From: RGIG8767 sp964531805
GTDB lineage: Bacteria; Bacillota; Clostridia; Lachnospirales; Lachnospiraceae
Direction of reading: 5' to 3'
NCBI GenBank assembly: GCA_964531805.1
Contig: CAZHGE010000003.1
Span: 1 to 64,000 of the forward strand
Length of the DNA: 64,000 nt
The notes under the pieces are model-generated. The model was not told the origin of the DNA. It saw only the letters and a program-made list of their open reading frames with translations, and did not search any database. Positions 9,784 through 19,071 of this stretch are shown here, piece by piece; the stretch's first letter is position 1, and the number at the start of each line of letters is the position of its first letter. A program made the translations under genes and the position numbers.

Positions 9784-11541
9784 CTAATTGGTTTTCGTAC
9801 CTGTTATCTCTAATTTATAAATAAACAGGGTCATCTCTTCTGTTTCTATTCGTTTTTTTTCAATTACCGAAATAATCACTCCATGACCGCTGTAAAACTC
9901 TTCTAAAAATTCAGTATCTGTTCCTTGTTTACATACAAAATAAAAATTATCCTGTAAAAGCAACTCTGCTCTTGACAATTTATCTTCATGATAAGAATCT
10001 GTCGACTGTTTCTGTAAAGGACTTCCCGATGCCCAGCCTCCTAAAATATCATAATTCTTCTGGCTGTTATCCACATCTTCAAACATCTTTTCGGAAAAAG
10101 CCACGGACGAATACACGTCTATATAATAATAATTTTTTGGATTCTGTTTTGCATAAGCATCCAGTTCATTCATTGCCTCATTTACTCTTTCCCTGCGCTG
10201 CATTTCTGTCTCTACATTCTGCCATGCTGTAGGTAAATGAATAATAGCATATAGCCCTAAAAGAACAACTGCAACAGCAAGACCACGCTTGGGGTCACGC
10301 CCATTCTCAAATCCTGTATACGAAAGCATCCACGCGCACAAAATCAAAAATTCAATATAATATAATGGATGACTAATTCTAGCCGGCACTCTGTCAGCCA
10401 AAATCACATACATCCACGGTATAGTCCGAAAAATAACCATAAGTGGCAGTTTCCAAATCACACTTTTATCTTTGAACACAACTGCTAATGCCAACACCAT
10501 TCCATAAGCCGTCACCACCAGGAAATTATATGGAGAATCCACACTATGGAATGTACGCCATTTATAATCTGCAACTGCCCCTTTTAATTTGGAAACAAAG
10601 GATTCTTTTACGCCGGTTGCTTCTGCATAATCTGCAATACTCCACAAAAGATCCGCATCAATGGACTCGTCCAATCCAAAATTGTAATTATCAATCAGTT
10701 CCTGTTTTGCAGGAGTAACGCCAAGATTTCTATAAAAATCTTCTGCCTCTTCATAATCGGGATACCATGTATAATCATATACCTTTGTTCTGGCATCGAA
10801 AAAGTCACGAAATGTTTTCCAATCCTGACTGCTATATGCCACCGCATCCATCACGATAGAAACTAACATTCCAGCCGCGATTATTCCAACAAGTCCTAAA
10901 TATTTCTTCCACGTAAGCTTTGCAAAAGCTTCCTTTTCCTCTGACCATTTAAAGATTCCTGTTAATGCTATAAAAGGACACATCAAAAGAAGCATTTCCG
11001 AACGTATATTAAACGCCAAAATAACCAATAAAATAGCAACGGTATGTTCTTTCCAAAATTCAGATACCTTGTCCTTTTTTTCAGATGTTAAAACAAGAAA
11101 ACAGGCACTTGCTGCAAGCAAGGCTGCCGTAACGGTATATTGCACCATTACCAATTCCCACAAAAACAGGGTTAGAATCAACACTGATTCTACAAGCAGC
11201 AGAAACACCTTAGATCTTACATTTTTCAGAAAAGACAAACTTCTTTTGGCGATCAAATAAAAACATAGTCCATGCGCACCGCATAAGAAGATTCCCTGCC
11301 ATGGTAATACAGGTATAACTTTATAAAACAAACTGATCAAGAGCGAAACCGGATACAACATCTGAATACTGTGTGCATCAGGAGTCCCTGTGTAATCTCC
11401 TGATACAATATCCTTAATCAGTACGTCATCATTTAAATCATAGTAAAAATCAAAGCAGATACCAGCAAGAGCAAACAAACAGACAACAAGACCAAATGCC
11501 AGTACACTATTTAACTGTGGTCTGTATTTAATGCTGTTCAT
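9784..11541 (-). CDS. Multi-pass membrane protein, possible GT-C glycosyltransferase
   Basis: About 585 residues with an N-terminal helix, roughly ten further hydrophobic segments and a hydrophilic C-terminal domain of about 130 residues. The first external loop contains YDLNDDVLIKDIVSG, an acidic pair placed where GT-C enzymes carry their catalytic Asp. I do not recognise a named family. The ATG at 11541 has AGGAG a few bases upstream; an in-frame TTG at 11616 next to the wecE stop has no good site. Position between wecE and the GNAT suggests it transfers a lipid-linked sugar to the growing glycan outside the membrane, but transport or an unrelated role cannot be excluded. Confidence 0.72.
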   Translation of the reverse strand: MNSIKYRPQLNSVLAFGLVVCLFALAGICFDFYYDLNDDVLIKDIVSGDYTGTPDAHSIQMLYPVSLLISLFYKVIPVLPWQGIFLCGAHGLCFYLIAKRSLSFLKNVRSKVFLLLVESVLILTLFLWELVMVQYTVTAALLAASACFLVLTSEKKDKVSEFWKEHTVAILLVILAFNIRSEMLLLMCPFIALTGIFKWSEEKEAFAKLTWKKYLGLVGIIAAGMLVSIVMDAVAYSSQDWKTFRDFFDARTKVYDYTWYPDYEEAEDFYRNLGVTPAKQELIDNYNFGLDESIDADLLWSIADYAEATGVKESFVSKLKGAVADYKWRTFHSVDSPYNFLVVTAYGMVLALAVVFKDKSVIWKLPLMVIFRTIPWMYVILADRVPARISHPLYYIEFLILCAWMLSYTGFENGRDPKRGLAVAVVLLGLYAIIHLPTAWQNVETEMQRRERVNEAMNELDAYAKQNPKNYYYIDVYSSVAFSEKMFEDVDNSQKNYDILGGWASGSPLQKQSTDSYHEDKLSRAELLLQDNFYFVCKQGTDTEFLEEFYSGHGVIISVIEKKRIETEEMTLFIYKLEITGTKTN

Positions 11542-11616
11542 TCTTCTCCTGCCTTTCTGTATTATTTTCCTTTTTTGCTGGAAAAACCTTATCATGACTG
11601 CAAAAGGTTCTTTCAA

Positions 11617-12744
11617 TTATTTATAAAATTCCCTTACTTTCTCACAGATATACGATACTTCCTCTTCTTTTAATCCATAGTAAAGTGGAAGTCTGAGCAA
11701 ACGTTCACTTTCTTTCGTGGTGTATTCATCTTCTCCATGGAAGCGCCCAAATTTAATACCAGCCGGAGCGGAATGAAGTGGAACATAATGGAACACTGCC
11801 CATACGCCATTTGCCTTTAAAAACTTCTCCAATTCGGTTCTTTCTTCAATCTCAACTGCCTTTATATAAAACATATGGGCATTATGAACACAATGCTCTG
11901 GAACCGTTGGCAGTTCAATCTTTCCTGCCTCAGCAAGAGGCGTTAATTCTTTTTTGTACTGTTCCCATATTGCAAGGCGGGCATCATTGATTTCTTCTGC
12001 CATCTCTAGCTGTGCCCATAAATAAGCTGCATTCATATCACTTGGCAGATAACTAGATCCCTGGTTTACCCAAGTATACTTATCAATCTGTCCGCGGAAA
12101 AACTTACTTCGATTTGTTCCTTTTTCTCTTAATATCTCAGCATCTTCAATATATTTTTCATCACGGATTAAAATAGCACCGCCTTCACCCATGCTGTAAT
12201 TCTTGGTTTCATGAAAAGAAAAGCATCCAAACTCTCCAAAAGTACCCAAAGCTTTCCCTTTGTAGGTCGACATAATTCCCTGTGCCGCATCCTCGATCAC
12301 CCAGAGATTATGACGCTTAGCAATATCCATAATCGTATCCATCTCACAAGAAACACCTGCATAGTGAACCGGTACGATCCCCACAGTTTTCTCCGTGATT
12401 GCTGCCTCTATCTTTTTCTCATCGATGTTCATGGTATCCGGACGGATATCCACAAATACCGGAACTGCTCCACGAAGTACAAAAGCATCCGCCGTGGATA
12501 CAAACGTATAGGATGGCATAATCACTTCATCCCCTGCTTTTACCCCTGCAAGCAATGCTGCCAACTCTGTTGCATGAGTACAGGAAGTTGTCAAAAGTGC
12601 CTTTTTTGTCCCCGTTTTTTCTTCCAACCAGGCATTGCACTTCTTAGTAAACTGTCCGTCACCACAAATTTTCTGTGCCCTTACCGCCTCCATAATGTAT
12701 TCTGGTTCTTTCCCCGTAAATGGGGGTACATTAAAATTAATCAT
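11617..12744 (-). CDS. wecE: dTDP-4-amino-4,6-dideoxygalactose transaminase
   Basis: 375 residues, matching WecE/RffA along its whole length. PLP enzyme that converts dTDP-4-keto-6-deoxyglucose with glutamate to dTDP-Fuc4N. Key parts: KICGDGQFTKKC (about 25-36), EVIMPSYTFVSTADAFVLRG (about 73-92), VIEDAAQGIMSTYKGKALG (about 149-167) and FHETKNYSMGEGG with the Schiff-base Lys at 181, plus the late EYTTKESERLLRLPLYY. The ATG follows AAGGAG at five bases. The dTDP-sugar suppliers RmlA and RmlB are not in the window and must be elsewhere. A GNAT two genes downstream may acetylate the product. Among the aminotransferases here this is the most confidently named. Confidence 0.94.
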   Translation of the reverse strand: MINFNVPPFTGKEPEYIMEAVRAQKICGDGQFTKKCNAWLEEKTGTKKALLTTSCTHATELAALLAGVKAGDEVIMPSYTFVSTADAFVLRGAVPVFVDIRPDTMNIDEKKIEAAITEKTVGIVPVHYAGVSCEMDTIMDIAKRHNLWVIEDAAQGIMSTYKGKALGTFGEFGCFSFHETKNYSMGEGGAILIRDEKYIEDAEILREKGTNRSKFFRGQIDKYTWVNQGSSYLPSDMNAAYLWAQLEMAEEINDARLAIWEQYKKELTPLAEAGKIELPTVPEHCVHNAHMFYIKAVEIEERTELEKFLKANGVWAVFHYVPLHSAPAGIKFGRFHGEDEYTTKESERLLRLPLYYGLKEEEVSYICEKVREFYK

Positions 12745-12811
12745 ACCTGCTCCTTTTCAATCCCTGTTAAAAGTTCCTGCTTTTCAGGTTTGAAATAAAG
12801 ATAATACAAAT

Positions 12812-14563
12812 CTATTTCTCCTGTGGCTGATACACGGTGTATCCTGCATTTTCATATGCCATCTCATAATGCTTTGCACTCATAAAATCCTGCAGCACTT
12901 CTTTTTTATCAATCCACACTTGATTGTCCGATTCCACATTCCGCATTATAATTACTGGTCTATCCTCAAGTGCAGCCAAACTAGTTTCAAACTGTGCCAA
13001 AGAATAGGATGCTAAATCCGGCCACGTGGTATCAATTGCCGCTGGTTTTCTAAGTAAATACGCCAGTCCCGGACAATCCCCAAAGTAAACCGCTCTTCTT
13101 TCTGTTCCTTCTACAACAGATTCAGTCTCCATATACAAAAGCAGTCCGGAAAGTGCCTCTGCATTACTTTTGGTAGTTTTCATACCAGCCGCTTCCTTTG
13201 GCTCCGTAACCATGGTATCCCGCTTTGTTCCATCCATTCCATCACGGAATACAAATCCAAAATGAAATCCCGCACTCTGTATCAAAATCATCAGTGCCAG
13301 TGCTGACAACATTGCTTTTGTAGGAAACAAGAATACTTTCTTTTCTTCTGGATATTTACGCCGGAACCATTTTACAAAAGCATAGACAGTAATCGGCGCT
13401 GTCAAAAACAGATTATTTAAATTTTGATAAGTGTAATTGTTACTTCCCAATGGGGTTATAAGGAGAATAATCAATGACAACATCCCCCAAAGCCTCTCAG
13501 AAGAAGACACCGCCTTAGCACTTAAAAGATAAATGCAGGCAGCAAATGCCAGATAAAGCCCAATCATTCCCCATTCATACATACTGGTATAATCTTCATA
13601 GTAACGGAAAGAAAACATGCCTCTTCCCCAGAAAAAGCGGATTAATACTAAAATACCTGCTATATAAATAGCTTTCTTAACTGGTATAAACGCCTCTTTC
13701 TTTACAGCAAACATAGCTAGCCCCAGCACCATTCCTGCTACAATAAATACAGCCCACTTACCAGTTCTGACATAAGCATCTATTGTCATTCCAATCATGG
13801 AAAAAAAAGTATAAGAATCATCCACACTCTGTACATTGGACAAACCAGCTATCATATCCATAATTCCACTGAATCCATATTGAAGCAGGATCGCAATCAG
13901 CGGAACTATCGCTCCAGCAACATATCCCGCAATACACATTCCTGTCTTTCTAAGCAGGGTCTGCCAAAACGTCTGTATCCTTTCCCTACGAATATAACAG
14001 TGATACCAGACACATATAATAAGTGCCATTTCTGTCAGGTTGGAAACACGAATCCAAACATTCAATCCCAGCATGACTCCTGCCGCAATTAAAATGCGGT
14101 CTTTTTCCTCTACAAGCCCTTTATATAAAAGCAGGGCTCCTACCACTAAAAATCCGTAAGTTAGATAATTATATAAAATACCAGTTGGAATCCATAAAAA
14201 TCCAACAGCGATTATCTCACCTATAAAAACAATCCACTCCGGCATCCATTTCCGCATAAAATAATACAGAAACAATACCAATGCACTTATCAGTAATCCG
14301 GTATACAAATTCATCACGATTAATCGGTCCGCAAAAGGCAGTTTTACCATTAACCAACCAATTACATTGGATAAATAAGTAGACACTACCCACATCCCTT
14401 TCATTTCCGGGAAGAACAGATAATTCCCCAGACTATAGGTAGAATCTGATACATCCACCCCCTGATTAATCTTGACAAGCGGATACAATAATAAAATCAG
14501 TGGAAAAATCCATTTCGTTATGCAGTTGTTATACTTTTGATATACTTTCTGCAGTTGTTTCAA
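12812..14563 (-). CDS. Multi-pass membrane protein, possible GT-C glycosyltransferase
   Basis: 583 residues; about eleven hydrophobic segments and a soluble C-terminal region of about 130 residues. After the first helix comes NQGVDVSDSTYSLGNY, an acidic external loop of the sort seen in GT-C transferases, and a helix-rich core with RVSNLTEM. No named family is recognised. The start is a TTG at 14563 with AAAGGA seven bases upstream; no better ATG is nearby. The gene directly follows a GtrA-like gene, so a GtrABC-type arrangement (DPM-type synthase at 8238, flippase at 14611, transferase here) is a reasonable inference. The substrate is unknown. Confidence 0.72.
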   Translation of the reverse strand: MKQLQKVYQKYNNCITKWIFPLILLLYPLVKINQGVDVSDSTYSLGNYLFFPEMKGMWVVSTYLSNVIGWLMVKLPFADRLIVMNLYTGLLISALVLFLYYFMRKWMPEWIVFIGEIIAVGFLWIPTGILYNYLTYGFLVVGALLLYKGLVEEKDRILIAAGVMLGLNVWIRVSNLTEMALIICVWYHCYIRRERIQTFWQTLLRKTGMCIAGYVAGAIVPLIAILLQYGFSGIMDMIAGLSNVQSVDDSYTFFSMIGMTIDAYVRTGKWAVFIVAGMVLGLAMFAVKKEAFIPVKKAIYIAGILVLIRFFWGRGMFSFRYYEDYTSMYEWGMIGLYLAFAACIYLLSAKAVSSSERLWGMLSLIILLITPLGSNNYTYQNLNNLFLTAPITVYAFVKWFRRKYPEEKKVFLFPTKAMLSALALMILIQSAGFHFGFVFRDGMDGTKRDTMVTEPKEAAGMKTTKSNAEALSGLLLYMETESVVEGTERRAVYFGDCPGLAYLLRKPAAIDTTWPDLASYSLAQFETSLAALEDRPVIIMRNVESDNQVWIDKKEVLQDFMSAKHYEMAYENAGYTVYQPQEK

Positions 14564-14610
14564 TGTAAATTCCTTTCACAATGCCACTCTTTCAAAAATG
14601 GCCGTCATTT

Positions 14611-15045
14611 TTATTCATTCTCTTTTTTCTTAAATATCCACAATTTTGATAACACGTAATTCGATACGATTACCAGAAACTGTCCTACTAATTTTGCAAT
14701 CATATTATGCCATAATAACAAATCAATGCAGATAAACAGCACAACATTCTCTAATACTAAAGTTGCCAAACGGGCAGATATGAAATTGACAAATTCCTTC
14801 GTAACTGATTTCATATCTCCTGTTTTGCTTTTAAATACAAATATACGATTTGTAAAATAAGTGAAAATAACACAGATGATCCAGGTAATCACATTCGCAA
14901 TCTGTTCTTCGATCATCATCATATTCGCAAATATATAAAATAACACCATGCTCAGGACAAATGCCACACCGCCCCAGAAAAGGTAATCAATTCCTTCCTG
15001 ATATTTGCGGTACATTCCCCATGCCCAGTTCCATATTTTTTTCAC
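14611..15045 (-). CDS. GtrA-family membrane protein
   Basis: 144 residues with four hydrophobic helices, the usual GtrA layout. Seen: GGVAFVLSMVLFYIF near the start, IICVIFTYFTNRIFVFKSK and a late FLVIVSNYVLSKLWIFKKKE; the paired NR-x-FVFK and SKLWIFKK ends of helices are characteristic. GtrA proteins are thought to flip undecaprenyl-phosphate-linked sugars made by DPM-type GT2 enzymes for use by GT-C transferases. It starts with GTG at 15045 (AGAGG nine bases upstream). It lies between the ABC exporter and a GT-C-like gene. The flipped sugar is unknown. Confidence 0.9.
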   Translation of the reverse strand: MKKIWNWAWGMYRKYQEGIDYLFWGGVAFVLSMVLFYIFANMMMIEEQIANVITWIICVIFTYFTNRIFVFKSKTGDMKSVTKEFVNFISARLATLVLENVVLFICIDLLLWHNMIAKLVGQFLVIVSNYVLSKLWIFKKKENE

Positions 15046-15109
15046 GTCTATAATCCTCTTTTCCTAATACGGCGTTTTTTGACTCCTGTCACTCTAACTC
15101 CGACACATT

Positions 15110-16861
15110 TTATCTTTCTCTGTTAATCTTTCCATTTTCCACGCGGAACACCATGTCACACTTTTCAATCGTCTGTAAACGATGCGCAATGATCACCAAT
15201 GTTTTTTTACCATGGAGACGGTTAATGGAATCCATGATTGCCGCTTCCGTATCATTATCCAGTGCGGAAGTTGCTTCATCCAAAACAAGCACTTCTGGAT
15301 CTTCATACAACGCTCTGGCAATACCAATTCGCTGTCTCTGACCACCTGAAATACGGATACCTCTTTCTCCAATACCAGTATCCAATCCATCTGGAAGGCC
15401 ACGCACAAACTCATCCAACTGTGCTTCCTTTAACACAGCCCATACTCGTTCATCATCAATATCTTCATCTGCAAAACCAAATGCTATGTTTTTGCGGATG
15501 GTGGAATCAATCATAAAAATGGTCTGCGGAATGTAACCGATATTTTTTAACCAGCCTTCGTAATTAGAAGATACATCTACTCCATCCGCCATGATCTTTC
15601 CAGTCTGCAGCTGCAAAAGCCCTAACATAACGTCCACAATGGTTGTCTTGCCTGAACCAGAAGTTCCCACAATCCCAATGGCAGACCCAATCGGAATCGT
15701 CATATCTGCATGATTAAAAATAAGTGTCTCGGTATTGGGATACTTATATGTGATGTCCTGCAAAGTGATCTCTTTTCTAATATCCATTTTGTCAATCTTC
15801 TTTGCATGCTCGTATGCTTCTACATCATATACAATACTCTCATCATGAATGTCCTCCTGTAAATGATCGGATACACCCATAAAAAATGGCTCAAAATAAG
15901 AGATATTCGTCAAATAATTGTTAATACGGTTGGCACTTGGAATCAGACGCATCGCTGCCAGACCAAAGGTAGTCAACTGTGGCAGCATCTCTGTTACAGA
16001 TGCTCCCTGAAGCATAACAATTAACATATACAAAACAAGACCTGCAATACAAACCGTTTCAATCAACAGACGCGGTGTGGAGTTAAACAGATTGTATCTC
16101 TGAACCGCGCTCACATAACCAAATCCACATTTCGCATATTCATTAATAAAATACTGCTCTTTATTGGCAATCTTAATTTCTTTGATTCCCATAACCGCCT
16201 GTTCAATCCACTTAAACAAACCGGAATAATAATCCTGGTTTTCCTTTCCCGCTTTTACCATGATTGGTTTGATTACCACTTTAATCAAAATCAGCACCAC
16301 AATAAGCAACGCTGCAATAACCATAATCATCTGTGCATCCACTACTAAAAGCACCGCCACAAGGCATGCAAACACCACCGCTTCACTTACCAACTGAAGC
16401 AGACTCAAAATAAGCCCGTACATATTGTTTACATCCGAAGTAATACTTCTTTGGATTACCGCAGTATCTGCATTCAGATAATATTCATATGGACGATTCA
16501 TAAAGTTAATCATCATTTTACGCGATGTTGTAAACTGATTGGTATATACAAAACGCAGCTGTACAACACTCTGTAAAAACAAAAACAGATTCTTTAATAC
16601 GAATGCCCCAATCAATGCCAACATCATGACAATAGTAAACTGGGTTACACTGGTAAGCCCAAGCCCATTATACAGAGCCGCAAAATATTTATTGTTCACT
16701 ACCGCCTCTGGATCTAACAGTACTTCAATAACTGGAATTACAACAGAAATACTCAAGCTTTCCAGCACACCGCCAATCAGCATTAAAAATACGATCAGCA
16801 CCATCAGTCTCTTCTGTTTTGCGTCCAAAAGACGATTCATTTTCTTTAATATCTTAATCAT
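15110..16861 (-). CDS. ABC transporter, fused permease and ATPase; PglK-like glycan flippase
   Basis: 583 residues. Six-helix exporter domain (about 15-320) then an ATPase domain with Walker A GTSGSGKTT (about 397-405), signature ISGGQRQRIGIARAL (about 490-504), Walker B VLVLDEATSALD and the switch His in VIIAHRLQT. The N-terminal SLSISVVIPVIEVLLDPE pattern and overall length resemble PglK, which flips lipid-linked oligosaccharide across the membrane. With pglC, pglE and pglF in the same cluster this is the best candidate flippase; no Wzx-type flippase is seen anywhere in the window. The ATG follows GGAG at nine bases. A lipid or peptide exporter function is less likely given the context. Confidence 0.88.
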   Translation of the reverse strand: MIKILKKMNRLLDAKQKRLMVLIVFLMLIGGVLESLSISVVIPVIEVLLDPEAVVNNKYFAALYNGLGLTSVTQFTIVMMLALIGAFVLKNLFLFLQSVVQLRFVYTNQFTTSRKMMINFMNRPYEYYLNADTAVIQRSITSDVNNMYGLILSLLQLVSEAVVFACLVAVLLVVDAQMIMVIAALLIVVLILIKVVIKPIMVKAGKENQDYYSGLFKWIEQAVMGIKEIKIANKEQYFINEYAKCGFGYVSAVQRYNLFNSTPRLLIETVCIAGLVLYMLIVMLQGASVTEMLPQLTTFGLAAMRLIPSANRINNYLTNISYFEPFFMGVSDHLQEDIHDESIVYDVEAYEHAKKIDKMDIRKEITLQDITYKYPNTETLIFNHADMTIPIGSAIGIVGTSGSGKTTIVDVMLGLLQLQTGKIMADGVDVSSNYEGWLKNIGYIPQTIFMIDSTIRKNIAFGFADEDIDDERVWAVLKEAQLDEFVRGLPDGLDTGIGERGIRISGGQRQRIGIARALYEDPEVLVLDEATSALDNDTEAAIMDSINRLHGKKTLVIIAHRLQTIEKCDMVFRVENGKINRER

Positions 16862-16915
16862 GTGTCAATACTCCAAATTCATTTGGCATATATTCTGTAT
16901 GAAATGTACTCATTT

Positions 16916-17980
16916 CTACATTATCTTTTTAAATATGAATGCTCTGATCCAGTCTATTATCATACAAACTGCAAACAAACAGACTACTACCAAAACCATA
17001 TACGGGATAAACAAAAGACTTGCCTGTACACTTTCCACCCCAAACCAGCCCGTCCACAAATCACGGATAGCTATATTTTCATGAATCAAATATACCCCAA
17101 ATGTATACGGTGCAATCTTACATAAAAATCTAGTCAACTGATTGTTCTTTGGCTGCCAATGCTTAAAAGCAAAAAAGCAGGCAAGAGAGGCAGTCAGAGT
17201 GAGTATATGATTATAAGTAAACATCATATCCATATAATAATCAAATTTACCAATCCGGGCAGTAATCATACCCAAAACTAAACTTCCTACAAAGGTAATC
17301 AATGCTGTTACCACATAAACCACAGCACTCTTTTTACCAGATGTAAATACACAAAACCGTCCAATCTGTAAACCACCTTCTGCAGTTCCATACAGTTTAA
17401 TATAGGCTGCAATCAAAAACAGGCATATAAACCACGGATAGTCATACCCATAGTTATCAGTCGCCAGCAAGATAGGACTAATTGATTTAAATACACAAAA
17501 ATACAGCAAAAGTACGCCGATGGTTATTTCCAATTGCTTTTTTGATAACTGTTTTACACCTGCTGCCAAAACAGGACTCAACATAAACATCAATACATAT
17601 GCCGTAGCAAACCAATAATGATCCATCTGAAGCGGCAATACTGCTGTAATCCAGTCATAAACAGACCATTCCTGCACATTTCCAATTCCTATAAAACAGC
17701 ATACAATAGGAATCAACAAGGAATAAAAAAGCACCTGGGCTGCAAGTCTGACCAGTTTTTTCCATTTCCACTCTGCATCTACCAGAAAATAACCTGCTAT
17801 CAGCACATAACAGTTAGCAGCTACGATACAAAAGGATTCTATCATCCACGCAGAAATATTTACCACCGACAAATCACTTGATAGAGGCTGCAAAATTCCA
17901 CCTCGCTGCATAAAATGCATGGCCACAATCATCATCATTGCCACAACACGTAAAACTTCAAAGTTTGACTGTCTTTTCAC
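16916..17980 (-). CDS. Acyltransferase-3 family membrane protein (sugar O-acyltransferase)
   Basis: About 354 residues with ten hydrophobic segments, standard for the OafA/WecH acyltransferase-3 family. The opening SNFEVLRVVAMMMIVAMHF carries the family's early Arg and His, and a late helix has FGVYLIHENIAIRDL. These enzymes add acetyl or succinyl groups to sugar hydroxyls of cell-surface glycans. The start is a GTG at 17980 with GGGAGG six bases upstream; upstream in-frame codons exist but overlap the preceding gene and lack a site. It sits between the GT52-like gene and the ABC exporter, so it probably decorates the same glycan before or during export. Confidence 0.87.
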   Translation of the reverse strand: MKRQSNFEVLRVVAMMMIVAMHFMQRGGILQPLSSDLSVVNISAWMIESFCIVAANCYVLIAGYFLVDAEWKWKKLVRLAAQVLFYSLLIPIVCCFIGIGNVQEWSVYDWITAVLPLQMDHYWFATAYVLMFMLSPVLAAGVKQLSKKQLEITIGVLLLYFCVFKSISPILLATDNYGYDYPWFICLFLIAAYIKLYGTAEGGLQIGRFCVFTSGKKSAVVYVVTALITFVGSLVLGMITARIGKFDYYMDMMFTYNHILTLTASLACFFAFKHWQPKNNQLTRFLCKIAPYTFGVYLIHENIAIRDLWTGWFGVESVQASLLFIPYMVLVVVCLFAVCMIIDWIRAFIFKKIM

Positions 17981-17999
17981 ACAAGACCTCCCAGTTTTG

Positions 18000-19067
18000 C
18001 TATATACGTTCATTTTTCCGATGTACTTCAGGATTTTCATATCGATCTAGAAAATCCATTCCCAAAAATACAACTTCTCCGGAAAACTTAATGGATCCAG
18101 GCATTGTAATGACAGAAATTACTTTATCGAAATTCATTTCCGGAATAAAGTTAAGGACTTCCATTGGAAATTTACCTTCTATAACAATATTTTCCGGAAA
18201 TAGTTTTTTATAATCCAATTCGTCACGCGGATGAGGTTTCACTACTGCCACTGCGCCCTCGCAATACTCTTTGATCACATCTTTAAAGAGCCGTTCTCTT
18301 ACATCTAATGCACATAAAGGTTCTGTTAAGACTAAATATTTGGGCAGGTCTGCCGGCACTTTTTTTATCTGCTCGTCCAATTCCGGCATTTTCTCTATAA
18401 AAACATTTACAAGTAGTCTTTTATCTTCCTGCGTCAAACTGTCATACATAACATTCCTTGGTTTTTCAATAAAATTAGGCAGTGGACAAGGGCAACTGGA
18501 AATATCATTCACTTCCATATCCAAACAGTACTTACCATATCCATTCTGAATAAAAATCAAATTCTTGGATGCCATCCATGCTTTTAATTTAAAATGTCCC
18601 CGATTATCATACCGAGCCGCATCGTATAGTTTTAAACAGTTTAAACCATCTTCCAGTGCATGATAGTAAATCTTTTTATACGATAAGTAGTATCCAATCG
18701 GATCCGAATCACAGAACACATAAACATCCTTATACTGTTTAAAATCAACCGGTACATCCGCCTCCAATAATTTGCCAAATTTCTTAGTAAAAATAATTCG
18801 GTTTATCATATTGGTAATAACATTATTCGTATCCTTGCGGTATTTTTCTAATTCCGGAAAACAACTATCCTTTTTTTCATCATACATAAGAACATCTTCA
18901 AATAAACCGCTTTTTTTCACACGTTCATCCAAAGTTCCAAAATCATTGGACAACTTGCTCAAAATAAGCGTCGCTTTTCCCTGTTCTTCTTTTGGCAGTA
19001 ACAATTCCTTTACCATGGCGATCAATGCATGATAATACGTATGACATACATATACTCGATTTTTCAT
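18000..19067 (-). CDS. GT52-like (sialyltransferase-type) glycosyltransferase, probable Pse transferase
   Basis: 355 residues. It begins NRVYVCHTYYHALIAMVKE, matching the 'x-C-x-T-x-x-x' start of GT52/polysialyltransferase-like proteins, and has VVKPHPRDELDYKKLFPEN (about 283-301), the HP motif that binds the CMP part of a CMP-nonulosonate, followed by a serine-rich SVITMPGSIKFSG. The family moves CMP-sialic acids in other bacteria. Here the neighbouring genes make CMP-pseudaminic acid, not CMP-Neu5Ac, so transfer of Pse or an N-formyl derivative is the likely job. No signal peptide or membrane segment is seen, so it acts in the cytosol. Family assignment is from motifs only. Confidence 0.75.
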   Translation of the reverse strand: MKNRVYVCHTYYHALIAMVKELLLPKEEQGKATLILSKLSNDFGTLDERVKKSGLFEDVLMYDEKKDSCFPELEKYRKDTNNVITNMINRIIFTKKFGKLLEADVPVDFKQYKDVYVFCDSDPIGYYLSYKKIYYHALEDGLNCLKLYDAARYDNRGHFKLKAWMASKNLIFIQNGYGKYCLDMEVNDISSCPCPLPNFIEKPRNVMYDSLTQEDKRLLVNVFIEKMPELDEQIKKVPADLPKYLVLTEPLCALDVRERLFKDVIKEYCEGAVAVVKPHPRDELDYKKLFPENIVIEGKFPMEVLNFIPEMNFDKVISVITMPGSIKFSGEVVFLGMDFLDRYENPEVHRKNERI

Positions 19068-19071
19068 AACC

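Noticed and set aside
12211..12798. 195-codon open frame on the plus strand
   Set aside because: It lies antisense to wecE, has no ribosome site and a Cys/His-rich composition typical of a shadow frame.
16539..17084. 181-codon open frame on the plus strand
   Set aside because: Antisense to the ABC transporter and acyltransferase genes; no motif and no start signal.
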